Shown: in pieces, positions 47,442 to 60,780 of the stretch | Layout: the number at the start of each line of letters is the position of its first letter | Numbering within the stretch: position 1 is the first letter of the stretch | NCBI RefSeq assembly: GCF_002078875.1 | Contig: NC_034409.1 | Location: 104,755,485 to 104,819,484 of the forward strand | Length of the DNA: 64,000 bases | Direction of reading: 5' to 3' | Origin: Numida meleagris | Taxonomy: Eukaryota; Chordata; Aves; Galliformes; Numididae | The notes under the pieces: model-generated | Databases searched by the model: none | Seen by the model: the letters and a program-made list of their open reading frames with translations, nothing else | What the model was told of the DNA's origin: nothing | Position numbers and translations under genes: made by a program

Positions 47442-47622
47442 TATGGTGCCGCATCCCTGGAGGTGCTCAAGGCCAGGTTGGAGGGGACCCTGGGCAGCCT
47501 GAGCTGGTGGGGGCAGCCCTGCCCACAGCAAAGTTTGGGGCTGGGTGGGCTTTGAGATACCTTCCAGTCCAAGCCGCTCTGTAATTCTGTGATTCTATGC
47601 TTCTATGATTCTATGATTCTAT
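47442..47622 (+). mobile_element. CR1 LINE 3' end fragment with long octamer tail
   Basis: Contains GCATCCCTGGAGGTGCTCAA, GGCCAGGTTGGAGGGGACCC, AGCCTGAGCTGGTGGGGGCA and GGGCTGGGTGGGCTTTGAGA. It then carries an octamer tail of about five units (47583-47622), the most extended in the window. This is the plus-strand counterpart of the copies at 2.4 and 39.9 kb. Confidence 0.94.
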
Positions 47623-50364
47623 TTTCACCTATTAATTCAAGTGGTAGACTTACCTGCAAAAAGACCATAAAGTCTATGTTTTGTGAAAGCAAAGGAGATG
47701 GAAGAGAAGGATTTGTGCTGATATTGATCAGACTTTTGCTCAAAGTTTCTTGATCCTGGCTATCTGAGTTTAAGATTCGAAGAGTCTGGTTTCCAGAACT
47801 GATTAATGCAGAAATTCTATGTGTAAGCATGGTCTTGCTCCAGAGAGGAAAAAATTCTGAATGCCACTGCATTGTTCTTCAAAGCAAACAAGCAGAAGAC
47901 AGCCTCAAAAACTCTATTGTAGCTGCTGAAGCAGACAAGTCAAATTTTGCCAATTTGGAAATAATTACTTGCACAAGTAATAATTATTTGAGATTGAATG
48001 TCTCTTGGCTAATGGTTACTTTTAAATCAGGAGAACCTGGTGCTTGCAAGAGGACAAGAGAAATTTTCTATAAGCTTTTGCATTTATAAATCTACTGCAT
48101 TTTTATAACATCTTAATATAGTCATGAAGATGAATTTATTTTGAGCATTAACACTGTTTTTACACCTCAGCCTATCTCACAGTGTGTTTTTTCCAAATGC
48201 AAAATGCAGCATAAAAAAGATTTGAAAATCAATCAATGAAACTGACTTAAAGATTTGTGTGGGGTTGTTTGTTTGTTTTTGTGTTTTCACAAATAGTCTA
48301 ATACCATTCATTAAAGCATATTTCTTAGTTAATCCATTTATTCTATTTTATCAAGAAGTTTTATTTTAGCTATGCTCCTACTTTTAGATCCAAAATAACA
48401 ACTGAAGATGTATTTATCCCCCTGGCACAGGAAACATGTTGGTGAATATATACACTTGGTGAATATGCATTATTTAATAACTCCATGCTGTTACCACCTG
48501 CTAACCCACAAATTGATCACAGATTTTTCCTTTCTTCTTCCTTCACTACAGAGAACTCGTAAGTGTGATTTTAGTCACTTGGAGGAAAGCTCTTGTTTGG
48601 GTTTGAATGCAGCATGCTGCACTTCTCCATAGTTAGGTTAGAATTTAGAAAAGAAAAAATGGGCTCCACCTAATGCTATGAGTTATCTACCAGCTCCAGG
48701 TCAAGGTCCTTTCCTGGGTGGTTCTGGCCAGGTGGCCTCCAGGTCCAGATCTCAAGGCTTTCACTTAGGAACCTCCCAGGCCTTCAGAGAGGCCAAAGAG
48801 ATGCAACAGCTTGGGAGGAGTTTAGAGATTAGTCAATTACGTGTGAAGCTCTGCATTAGAATAAAAAATTAGAGCTTCATAGAATGATTGGGAACAATAA
48901 AGAAATACACTTTTCCTTGAATAAAGTTGATATTGGCATGAGAGAGATTCATACTTGGCTGAAACTATGCTGTGGGTCAGACTTCTGCAAGACCGGGCAA
49001 CTTGTAATCTTAATAGGAAAGTTATAGGCACAAAGAGGTGACACAATGGCTGATTCATAGAGGTAAAGACAGCAAAGAAAAGCAAGTTTCTGTAAGGACC
49101 AGAAGTATGTAATGTTATTATCAACTGCCAGAGGTCTGGTAGCATTTCTTAGTCAGTAGGAAGAGAACAGTTCTGAAGCTGGATAAAAATCAATAATGTT
49201 TACAAAGAACTAATGCACATACTGCCATGATTCATATTTTTTCTGATGGAAGAAATTAAAAGCATATAAGCCCTATTTGTGTTTTGTACACATTCAGTTC
49301 CTGACATGAATTATTATTATTATTTCTTCAAAAATAAATGATAAAATGATAAAATGAACATGATCTTTAATCCATAACCAAAAATTCCTGTATCTAATCT
49401 CATTGTAGCTGTTGCCGCATGGGCTGTACAAACATTAAAAAAAGAAAACAGTAACTCTATGATAAGCAAAACAGGAAATTGGAGATTGCTGATGATGTAA
49501 CTGATATCCAACTGGTAATCTGAGCAATGAAGTCACTAAACATTTCCTGTGCTATAAATTTGATTTCCTGGGACATATTTAATGTTTTTGTTAGATTTCT
49601 TGGATAGTGTGTGCCAGGCATTTTTAGCTAGAATCATCATCATAATATTATTTAGTTCCCTCAAAAAAAGTAGTTAAAAATTTAAGTAGTTAAATGTTAA
49701 AAGTATAATGTGGAAGCATAAAACTGAAGCGTGCTCATATTATAGTGTCAGCATTTACTTACAATTGGTCCTGATGTGCTGATAACATCTAAGTGATAAA
49801 AGGGGGAGGGGGTCTGAGCAGCATAGGCACTTTGCAAAGGCTGCTTAGTAACCAGCAGCACATTGTCACACTGAGAGCCGTATGTTTGTTCAGGCTATTT
49901 CATTAAAAAACAGCCAAGAGCCCTACTGGAAGGTGCTGAGGTGGGAGACCCTGGAAGCAGCGGTCAGAGTAGGTGAAATATAATTACTGTCCACCACAGC
50001 CTTTCCTCAAAATGCAGGCAGCAGAATATTTGGGTATTTTTGAGCTGTTGTTAATCCTTGAAGTTCTGACAGTCATGTTCAAGTATAAGCTGTTTATACT
50101 TGTGGTGGTGGTATACTAAAACTGAATTGTTTCTGAGAGACGGATCGTATCGTATCATCAGTCAATGCAACCATGAAGTTATCTTGGTTTTAGTGAATTT
50201 ATACATATTATATGGCCTCAAATCTTCCTAAACACTTTTGGACAATATCCTGGCATCTTTGTAGACATTGTTCTAAAGGTCATGTATTACTTGTATTGCT
50301 CACAAATCATGTTTTTGAGTGATGGTTCACAAAGGCTTCAGTTTAAATAGAGAGTTATATTTTT
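47623..50364. other. AT-rich non-coding stretch, no gene seen
   Basis: Open frames reach about 102 codons (48837-49145, minus), none recognisable. A short TCATAGAATGATTGGGA near 48878 resembles a CR1 tail but is too short to call. Confidence 0.62.
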
Positions 50365-50503
50365 GAATCATAGAATACCCTGAGTTGGAAGGGACTCACC
50401 AAGGTTCAATAAGTACAACTCCTAGCCCTACACAGGAACTACCAAAATCAAACCCTATATCTAAGAGCAATGTCCAAGCCCTCCTTGAACTCCAGCATCT
50501 GTT
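50365..50503 (-). mobile_element. CR1 LINE 3' end fragment, older subfamily
   Basis: The plus strand reads GAATCATAGAATACCCTGAG, TTGGAAGGGACTCACCAAGG, then AACTCCTAGCCCTACACAGG and AGCAATGTCCAAGCCCTCCT. Reversed, this is the CR1 end with the GGAGCCAGGAGTTG-type motif and the 'F(K)xxLDxxL' codons. It is the same subfamily as the plus-strand copy at 52.9 kb. Confidence 0.85.
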
Positions 50504-52866
50504 CTCCTGCACCACTGAGAGCCAAACAGAGATGGGGCTCAGGCAGTGGTCTGCGATTGTCTATATTGACTGCAGAAAAAAGAGGATGGGAATGACACTG
50601 GGCACAGGGAACACTTTCTGGTAGAATATCTCTGGCAGCAAATAAGAGAGTTGTAGGAGAAAGAAGCAGGCTGAAAGGTAATTACAGCCATGAAAACATT
50701 ACCAGCACAAGGCAGGATCGTTTCCCCAGGCAAAGCAGTAAGTGGGGTCTGCGATGTCACCAACAATGTTAAATCCTAGAAGAATTTATGTATTATATGG
50801 GTTTGTGTCTGCGTGTGTAGTTAATATGAAAGGAAAGAAACTTGGGGTGAGCATCTCCTGGATGTGAAGAAAGTTAACGTCTTGTTCCAATAGGAAATGA
50901 TCTTCCAAGAGGACATGGAAGTGGAGAAGCAAAAGTTGTGTGCCGTAATGACCATGGGGTTCATCACTACCCCAGAAAAGGACAGAAAACAGAGGCAGTC
51001 ATTAGCATCATGAAGAAGGCAACAAAAAATACACTTTTGTGGGCCACACTTCGTGTTCAATGTGCTCTACATGCAAAGATCTTGAATCTGAAAAAGTTGA
51101 AAAATGTTGTGAAGTCATCAGGTGCCTCTGTGGCACCTCTGCCGTTATGACCGCTAATCTCACTGCCAGGAGCCATCCTGAATATATCAGAAACGCTTCC
51201 CAGATCCTGGAAATAAGGAGGCCAGGGGTTTAGGTGGTGCTCTCAGTAAGTTCCTTCAGCTCCCCAGCCAGGAATTGATGGCTGCAAGTGGCTGCAGAGA
51301 CGGCATTTCCAAGAGCCACTGCATACTGTGTGATGGGTGGTGTCCCATGAGATGTTGAGCAAGGATGTAGTTAACAACATAAGCATCTTTGTACACCACT
51401 TTGTTACTTGAATAAAGAGGGGTCTGAACTGGGACAAAAGAATGGAAAGAGAATGTTTAAAGCATGAATTAATGTGACCAGCAGAGGTCCCAGTGCAGAG
51501 GGAGAGAAAGGTAATTATATCAGGAGAAAAGGACTGGGCTTAGTAATGGATCTGCAGATAACTCCAACCAGGGCTGGCAAAATGGATGGACGGCTATGTT
51601 GTTGAGTAACCAACATTCAGGAAACAGATTTTTGTCAGTTCTAAAGATTTTCATCACCTAAACATCTGGGAGAGAAAGGCAAACTAGTTATCCAGAAAAG
51701 TTTCGGGGAATGCAAAAAAGCAAAGAATAATACTGGAAAGGAGGCTTTTCATGATGCAGTTCTAATGGCTGAGGAGGAACTCAGAGTTCATTGTGAAAAG
51801 GATGTAAAAATGATGTAGAAAAGACCAAGATGGCTAAATTTTATTCACAAGTCTCAAACACGAGGAGAGAGCATACAGAAGTTAGAAACAAAGTCCAGTA
51901 ATCCAGATGATCACAGAAACGTAGCATGAGCATGTAGCAACAGCCGGAAAGATCAAGGCATAAAATGAATGTAATTCACTCAGAGAATCAAGAATAACAA
52001 GAACACTAGGGCAGAAGAGCAAAGGCAGGAAAGGATCACTTGGTTCCCTGTCCTGAGGTAGATGTCCACTCTAGAAGAGTACACAGAGCATTGATTTGAT
52101 ATACTTACCTTAAATCATTAAACTACCCAAAATGCTATGAAAAATATCTAGTTCTTCTTGCCAAAAACTCATGGTTATTTCTGTGCTTCAGGAAGGGGCA
52201 GAAGAGGATTAATCAAACTGCTTTTGCCCCAGGGCCCCTCAATAGCACAAATTTTCTCACAACTCCCAAAACATTGTGCAAAAAGAACCATACTTTATGC
52301 TTGAGAACACAGTAGTTATGGTTGCAGCCAGTTTGGTCTCTGAAAGGGAAATACCCCTTCCAACTCCAAATCTGACTGTGAGTGTGTGAGTAGAGAGCAC
52401 ACAGGTAGCAAAAAGAAGAGCACAGGATGGAATGGGAAAGCCACTGAAAGAGGACATTTGGGAATTATAGTTGATGTACTGGAAGACTGGGAAATAAAAA
52501 ACTTAGTAGGAGCTCTTATGGAGTGCATGAAAAGGTGTTTGGAGTGGTTTACTTGGGCAGTAGTGGTCACTAAAGGCATGGGAGGCTGTCCCAAGCATGG
52601 CACTATAGCAATCTGTCCACAGTCAGGTACTAGTCAGTATTTTCATTACTGACTTGGGTATTAAAATAAGCAACACGCTTACACATTTGCAGGCAACAGT
52701 GTTTTGAGCTGACTACAGAATAGTGAAAGAATAATATTAAATTCTTCATGATGGCTATGGAACTGAAAAATAACAAGTGAAAATATTTAATTCAGTAAGA
52801 ATGGGGGTGAGCTCTGTGTAGGAGGCAGCACAGACACAGGATGGGGAACAAATTGATAGGTGCTAG
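50504..52866. other. Non-coding stretch, no gene seen
   Basis: AG-rich text between 51440 and 52080, but no repeat family and no open frame above 95 codons. No exon is recognised. Confidence 0.62.
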
Positions 52867-53043
52867 CCGGAACAGGCTCCTCAGGGCAGTGGCCATGGCA
52901 TCATACTTGCTGGAATTCAAGAAACGCTTGGAAAACACTCTTAGCTTGAATTTTATTTGGTCCTATGTGGAGCCAGGAGTTGTACTCAATGATCCTTGTG
53001 GGTTCATTCCATCTCAGGATATTCAGTGATTCTGTGATTCTGA
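52867..53043 (+). mobile_element. CR1 LINE 3' end fragment, older subfamily
   Basis: Starts at CCGGAACAGGCTCCTCAGGG (the 'NRLP' codons). It continues TGGAATTCAAGAAACGCTTG, TGTGGAGCCAGGAGTTGTAC and TCAATGATCCTTGTGGGTTC, and ends with ATTCAGTGATTCTGTGATTC. The 'VEPGVVLNDPCGF' codons and the ATTCTGTG tail mark the same subfamily as the 50.4-kb copy. A divergence of roughly one base in six suggests an early insertion. Confidence 0.88.
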
Positions 53044-53258
53044 GAACTCTATAAAAAAATATTTAGTTGTTATAGTTGGTCATTAGATGAGCCATAATGT
53101 GCTCTGCTAGAGTGAATGCCATCCAGAATTCAGACAGGAGCTTAGTCTGCAGGTTGGAGAAGGTAATCCATCCTCTCTGCTAGGGAAGGGGTCTGTTAAA
53201 GAGAATTCAGAAAACAAAAATATGAATAACCAGACATACAGAAAGCAATATCCGTAAC

Positions 53259-53284
53259 AAAAAAAAAAAAAAAAAAAAAAAAAA
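53259..53284. repeat. A26 homopolymer
   Basis: Twenty-six uninterrupted A after TATCCGTAAC. A perfect hairpin follows seven bases later. No retrogene body was recognised upstream. Confidence 0.9.
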
Positions 53285-53290
53285 GTTAAT

Positions 53291-53317
53291 GAGCTGTGGT
53301 TGTTCACACCACAGCTC
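53291..53317. other. Perfect 10-bp inverted repeat (hairpin)
   Basis: GAGCTGTGGT and ACCACAGCTC are exact reverse complements separated by a 7-base loop, TGTTCAC. The stem holds six G-C and four A-T pairs. It follows an A26 run by six bases. No function is implied; in a window this size an isolated 10-bp hairpin can occur by chance. Confidence 0.85.
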
Positions 53318-56300
53318 CTTGTTTCACAGGAGAAAAAAAATAGAAATAATATATAGAAAAAATAAACTCAAAGTAAACATAATATTTTTAATATTTCAGA
53401 GCTTAAAGTCCTTTACACAAGACTTCTTAACATAATGAGGATTGTTTTGTTTTATTTACTTTTAATAGGATAAATAGACCTATCTGATTGAGAGAGCTTT
53501 GAAAAATTTGAGAGGAAGATTTTGATTGGTTCTCCTTTGGAAGGTGTTTAGAAGAGAATGCGATTTTGAAAAATGTGCCTTTCACAAGGACCTATAAACT
53601 TTAATTATAGGCTTATTATAGGATATTATTAATACTTGTACACCTATACAGAAGTCACTAGAATCCATTTGCACAAAAATGGAATCTAACCCTCATATCT
53701 CAACCTCTGAGTCAGGCCTCGAGATTAGCCCCACAAAGTGAGATAGATCCACATCTCCCCCACCTCATGGTTCAGGGCTGGCCATGTGCTCTCTGGGAAG
53801 CACCAGCCAGCATGCTGAGCAGGGAGATGCACAAATCAGCTAGCAAGGAATGCTTTAAAGAGCAGCATGTCATGCATTTTGCTTCTTTTGGAGGTTAGGC
53901 TCTTAACCCAGGCTGTTGTTCTTTTCAACAACATAGTGAGAGGTCACTTTTCTCTTTTATAATACAGGCTGAAAAAGAGCAAAAGGTTGCAGTTGACACA
54001 ATATCCTTTTGTCCTCTAATTCAGCTGTTAAATTACTTCTCAGGACACAGGTTGTTCAAAGCTCCTGCAAGACGGTGTCCTGGTGACTGAGCTACTGGTG
54101 AGACTGGGTGCTCCTCTGTTTGTTGGGTCACACACACAAAAAGCTTTCAAGAGTCACTGTGTTAAGAAGGACTTTAATGCTCTAATCAGGTGCATGGGCT
54201 CTTCATGTGGGAAGACAGAGATAGGGACTTAGCCCAGCTCTTAGGTTTGCTTATACATTATACATGACGTCTGCCCTGGATAAAACTATTCAGTAGCTCT
54301 GAGGAAGGGTCTGAACCCCATCTGTCCTCCTCCCAAGGAGGCACTGTGACAACATGGAGATAGGACTTGAAAAGGTAAGTAGATGTGGATTTGCACATCT
54401 CAGGGTGGAGTTGTTGTACCTGAGGTCCTTACTCATAGACACCATCTATCTGATGAGCTGTTGCCTGTGGCAAGGTCAGAAACGGCTAGCCACATCCCTG
54501 AGCAAAGCTGCCACTGCTTTTATGTTCAGCCTATCGCTCACCCTGAGGAGCCAGGGAGGAAGAAAGCAGCCAGCCACCCACCCACTGGATCAGGTCTCTC
54601 AGGCAAACCTGTGGGTCCATAAAGTCTTTAAGGGCCAACCTGCACAGCTCTACTGGGATGGCAGCAGTTCTAGCCATTTGCAGAATAGGGGATTTAGGTA
54701 TCTCAAAGACTTTATGTGCCTATGACACTATTATTACACAGCCTCTACCTTACCAAAAGTCATTGCTTTGGGTAATATGTTCCCATCCAGGGGAGAACTT
54801 CAACAAAAATAAGAAGTGATCTTTGCAAAATATGTCCTGCTTCACCAAGAAAATATTCAGCATTATCCATGGATAGACTTCAAAACAATCCTTTCAGTCA
54901 AAATAGTAATTTAAAAAGTCAGCTCTGTACCAACTTATTCCTGACTGTTGATATTCACGTGCAACGAATGCCTGACCAAAGGTTCAGAAAACAAAGAAAA
55001 AATATTTGCATATCAGTGTGTTCAGGTGACATCCATCCATTTGCCACCTGCCCAACATACTGAAGTAGCATTCACGACTCTCCTAGGGTTTTTGTTTTCA
55101 AGGCTTAGTCCTGTAAATGCTGTTCTATGTCATGAGGCACTGAGACTGTCAGAGAGGTAAAAAAATGTCATGTCTATTAGTGAGTGCCAACAGCAACTTG
55201 ATTGCAACAAAGCCTCAGTTGTTGAATGCTTTTATGAATACCAACATTACTCATTTTGCTCCTGGAATCTCTTCTGTTTTGTTTACACACAAGCACACAC
55301 TCTATATAGTATATAGAGAAAGCATGAAGAGGAGAAATCTGCATGAGCTATTAGAAAAGAGAGATGTTTGTGCAGAATTTGAACTCTACTTACTTTTTTT
55401 TTGTTACTTTTTCATTTTTCTTCCTTTTTCTGTTCTTTTTTACAGGAAGGGAATTATTCTCCATTATTCAGCATTATCCTTCTTCAGAGTGTTCCACACT
55501 GATGAGATTGTTCCAATCTTGGTCTAAATATATATTTTTAGAGACTGTAAGTATTCTGGACACCAAACGCCAGAGCTTCAATTCCGTGTTTTCAGTAGCC
55601 TCTGCTGCTGCTGCAGCAGCATCTTGGTTTTATGCCCTTCTTGAACATAAATGTATATTTCCTACATCACAAATTGGAAACTTGGGTGCTAGGATGTCTT
55701 GAACAATTGTCAAGTGTGTTATCTTTAATGACAAAATATTTGAGAGCTTCATCTGCATTTACAGCTTTTTTCTTTTGAATTTTGCTATGCGTTTCATCTA
55801 ACCTTCAGGGCAATACCTCCTACTCATGTAATTATATCTGTGGAAATAGATGAGTGCTTTCATTATGAGTAAGGTAGGTCCACAAAGTGACTTATCTAAT
55901 AACATGAATTTCCTTTTTAGCTAGATGCATTATTCACATTCTCATGTGTTCATTCTCACAGAGAAGTGTTGCTAATGCCTTTTTATATTCTCTACATTTT
56001 TCTCCTACATCTAGATAGTCCAGGCTGAGAAACCTTACAGTCTTTTTCTGTCCCTAGCTCTACTGAAGTACTTCTGATTCTGTGTGACTGTCTCCATTAG
56101 AAAAGTCACGTCTGTGACTTGTGTTAGAAGACTCATATTTGTTCATTGAAATGTTGCACTGAATTCAATATTCTGTAAGCATGGCATCTTAGCAAGGATT
56201 TTCCTGTAACCTATTGGCATTACGTTCAATAGTATTGTTCTGTCAACAGATTTATTGCAATGTTTAACACTATGTCAGGTAACATCTCCCCTCCAGGTCA

Positions 56301-59300
56301 AATGTGGATTCATTTTAGTGCAATTAAATTGCCTAGTTTTAAAGGAAAAATTCACCCTTAAACAAGTATATTTCACCTCAATAACCTTTTTTCTTGAGGC
56401 TCAACAGAGTTTGCACAGATACTTTCTTTCCCATTCACCTGGCTCATTGCTCTTATTTGCTATTCTGTTCAACCATGTGTAGACATATCCAGCTACTCCC
56501 AACATCATTGGATTTCTATACATTGCAGGAGGAAGTCACGGACACTTCTTCAATCATATGACAACCAAGTACACAACCCAAGGACTAATATTTGGCCATG
56601 TTTGTTTAAGATGAATGGCATCTTAAAAAGTTACGTCATGTACAGTAATCATCATAATCATGCGGACAGCTCTTGCCATAGTGTCTTTATTCATGACTTT
56701 TGCCCTTTATTCTTGATTGATAAGTGACAGATTTGCATTCTGGACCTTGAAATATATATTTACAGTAGTCTAAGAAATTTGTCCTTAATCAAAGGAGGCT
56801 TGACTTGCCAGCACATCTTTAGAATATTATTGAGTAACTCATTAAAATGTTAATAGCTTCTGTCAGGATTTATTGATCCTGATGTCAGCTTTTCTCAGAA
56901 TAAGAAATAAAGCTGATTTTTATCTTATCTTCAGACCATGCTGAGTGATCGGCACTTAAATAGAATAATGAGAAGTGCTTGAGTAGAATAATCAACCTCT
57001 AGGACACGTCTCAGTTCTGAATACAGACAGAGCCCTTCAGATACATGAATTTATTTTCTGTGGCCTGTGAAATAATATGCAATATAAGGACACTTCAACT
57101 GAATGATTTTGGCAAACATAATTTGGTCTACTGAGGCAGATAGAGGGAATAAAATGGTGTCAAATATTTTCTCTTGGATGAAAACAGCTGTTCGAAACAA
57201 CAGTGCTTGGTAAAATACTACTAGGATTGTCCTTCTTGTTCAGTGCATCCTAAATTATAAAAGTTAAATCGTGACCAAATTCTATTCCACCGAATTTCCA
57301 TAAAACAAACATTTGATGCAGGATATCTTCTACTATAGTCTCATTGTTTCAGTTATACACAGAACTGAACAAAAGACTGACTAACATAAGGAAAGAGAGA
57401 GAGGGAAGGCTATTTGTTTTTCAAAGAAGGCTGCTAATCTTAGAATCTTTCCCACCATGAACAAGGTTGTCCAACAACACTAAAGCAGCAAATCTCTTGC
57501 TGACCCCAGCAGAGCCAGGATCATCAAGTGTCAAAATGAATGAAAGAAATAAGAGAGAAGAATCCATCTCTTACATCTTACTTTGAAATGATTAAGTCAA
57601 CCTTCATCGGAACATTGGTATTCTTCTGAATACCTAATCAAGTATTTTACAGCATGTTCAGAACTTCAAGCAAATAATTATGTGATATTTTGATGATTCA
57701 ATCATTTAAGGAACAGGAATCTTTAAGAAACATATTCCTTAAAGTTTTACTTAAGTATCAGCCTACAGGGCAACTATCTATCTCTGAGCCTGGTGTATAA
57801 GAAGCACTGTGTCCTATGTAAAACTGCTGTCACCTTGTACCTGAAAGGTGGCAGGTATTTACTGTAAAAGGACAGGGGGACTGCAAACTGGCTAAAAAGT
57901 TACCTGACTGCATTTAAGCTGTGATTGTGGAAAGGCTGTGTGATGTAAACATCTGCAATAAAAAAAAGACTCAACCTTCTAATTCAGGAAATGCTTTTAA
58001 ATCCTATGTTCTTGTTACTTAGAATTTAAAAAAAAATTGGCCATCTGTTTAGTAATTTGTTTCTACAAGGACAAGAGTGACTGCTGAGGGAGTGATGAAA
58101 GCAGTGAAACATAAAATAATAATAATCTGGGGCATCCTGAGAAGTTTATTCCTAAATTAGAATGCCTTGTCTGGATATTAAGTGGTGTCTGCAGTCAAGG
58201 AGAATTTATAGGAGTTACAGTTATGAATGATATAGTTACGGACTTGGTCAACTTACCTTTTCATTGCATTAGTCAATGTAATAGCACTATGAAACCTGGC
58301 AAAACAGCCAAATGTCATCACATGCTTAGTAAACTTTAATCTGGCATTTGCAGTATTCAAGAATATAATGTGAAAAACACTAAGTGATGTCTAGTTTATG
58401 TAACGTACAGTACCAATTTTCATTAACACTTTTCCTGTGACAGTTGCCAATAAATCCTGGAATTATTTGCATTCCTTTAAAAAGACGAAGGCAGCAGCTG
58501 TGAGAATACAGAGAAGAAACGTTACTTGGCATATGGTAAACACTGTGCATTTATGAAACCTGACAGAATCCTTATTAATCCTGTTTAAGTTTTGGGCATA
58601 GACTACAGTCTTAATGACATTTGTCCAGAGTGACACTTTTACACTAAGGTCTTCAATATGCAAACACATCAGCATATGAGTAGTTTTACATTTATGCATA
58701 ATCCTGTTCGATATGCAATATAAAGTTCTCATGTATGTAAGGGACTTTAGGATCGAGGTCAGGGTTTATAGAGTGATTTGAGATTCCTCAGGATAAAAAT
58801 GCCATCTAAATGTAAAGATACTGTTTGTTAGGCATTAGTGTTTTACAGACAGTAAATTTAATGGGCCTGATTTTCATTTACCCTTACAGTCAGATGAGGG
58901 ATCTATTTTGGAAAAGTCACCACAGTGGGGGAAGAAAAACAATAGCCAGGAAATTGCTAATGGTAATGCGATGTAAAGTCAAGCAACCATTTCAGATCTC
59001 ATTTAAACTTTGATTCAGGAAGGGACTGAAACTTGTGCTTAATTTTAATCATGTCAGCAGTCTCAGCAGTCAGTGAGACCTCTTAAAATTAGACATATTC
59101 TGCCTGCACCGAGGCCTCAGTCAACAGAGTACAAAATACATTACCATTTCTTGTCCAGATTGCCTCTGCCCGATTCATAATGGATGAATGGTCTTCTCCC
59201 ACGACACAATGATAGAACTGATATTTAATGGAGCAGAAGAACTTCTCTGCTAAACTGAGTGAAATGAGGTGGCAGAATTTCATGGAGGGGGAGAGAGCCT

Positions 59301-60704
59301 CATCCTCAGAGAGGCGTATGCTTTACAGGGCCTAAGACAGAAACTTCAGCAAAATCCCTCATGTAGGTGCTCTGAGGAATCAAGCACAGCTCTCTTGACC
59401 ATTCACATTGAGTACCCACACTCCAAACTTCCCTGTCCAGGTTGAATACCTGAAGTAGGAGGGCACTGACATATTCCAGAGATGTTTATCTGCCTCCTGT
59501 TACCTTCCAAGGCAAGGTGGATTGTCATACCATCCATCTGTGCCAATAATAAACAATTTTATCAAAGAATTCACCACAACTCTGCAAAGCCAAAGGCTGC
59601 TTCAGAACTGCCTCCCTTTCAATGGTGCTACTCAAGTTATCTGCACTACTCTTAATTTCAACAGCTAATCTTTGAAGGGAGCTATTTTGAATGTTTACTT
59701 AAAACAGTATCCCCTTGTGTTCTGAATTTAAAAATGAAGTGTACATTCTGTTTTTTGTTTTTTTGTTTTTTTTATAGCACGTATTTATAAATAAGACATG
59801 GTCACAGTTCATAGTTTGCACATTCATTTTTAAATGCTGTCTGTGGTCTGGAATTTGATGAGACTTTTTTCATAAACGCAGAGATCAGAAAGAGCCATTT
59901 ACACTATTTTTAAAGTAATGACATGCAACTTACTGTTCTGCATTCATGTATATTTGTGTTTGTATGTGCATGTGTAAAGACATTTGTATATGGTAAATGT
60001 GTATTTATCCTTTCATCTTTAAAACCATGTTCACAACATTAAAAATTTACACAATTCTTCAGGCATCTGCATTCTTTTGAAGAATTAATTAAAACGAATT
60101 TGCTTCTGACATGAGCAAAGTATTTTTTATTCCATCTCCTGTAGCTAATGTGATTTGGATTCTTTTTTAATTTTTTTTTGGCTTAGCACTGACAATATAT
60201 TTATTTCACTTACATACACTTTATCTCAATAGGCAACATGTTACAGTATGCGATTATGGCTGAAAGAGAGGACTAGTAATTGAGAGTGTTTCTTGGACTT
60301 TGCAATCACCATAGTGGGACAGTTTTGTAGATTTTAAGATCAGAAATAATCATTAAATTTTTCTCTTTCACCTCTGGCAGGATCCAGACTACAGGATGCC
60401 ACCCTTGTGACTTGTGTGTGTTCTTTAGATTAGTGGGAAAGGAACAGAATTTGAAGAGCTAGAGATAAGACTGGAGGGTTTGGAACCAGGATGTTATGCT
60501 TCTGTACCCCCAAGTTAATTTTAACAGCATCAAGTTATGGGATATTTGTCCCATAGCAGCCTCAAGTTGTGAGATATTTATCACATTCCTTGGTTAAAAA
60601 AAAATGGTCTTATTCCTAGGCTGAAATCTACTTCATGTAGTTGGACACCATGTGCCTTGAATATGGCAATCAGAGAACCTCCTTGACATAATACTTTCTC
60701 ACAA
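53318..60704. other. Long AT-rich non-coding stretch without CR1
   Basis: About 7.4 kb with no recognised mobile element and no supportable exon. Open frames reach 123 codons (54354-54725, plus) and 120 codons (55165-55527, plus), without domains. A CTGCTGCTGCAGCAGCA palindrome lies near 55602-55620. TGGGCCTGATTTTCATTTAC at 58862 vaguely resembles another old palindromic repeat end but was not called. Confidence 0.6.
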
Positions 60705-60780
60705 TGCATTTCCAGTGAAGAAATGGGGAAACTAAGGCATTTGGATGTAGTTAATCTTCCTAGCCTTGGGTCTACTGTAT
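60705..60780 (-). repeat. MIR/L2-core-like fragment
   Basis: The plus strand has TGCATTTCCAGTGAAGAAAT, GGGGAAACTAAGGCATTTGG, then TAGTTAATCTTCCTAGCCTT. This follows the order of the reversed MIR/L2-type consensus 'CATTTTACAGATGAGGAAAC', 'TGAGGCACAGAG' and 'GTTAAGTGACTTGCCCAAGG'. It is short and diverged, so confidence is moderate. The match is from memory only. Confidence 0.45.

Noticed and set aside
48874..48896. TCATAGAATGATTGGGA, possible CR1 tail remnant
   Set aside because: About 17 bases with no adjoining CR1 body.
54354..55527. Frames of 123 and 120 codons
   Set aside because: Translations are compositionally biased without domains; no evidence of exons.
58861..58900. GGGCCTGATTTTCATTTAC, possible end of another old palindromic repeat
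   Set aside because: No matching inverted arm found nearby; too short.
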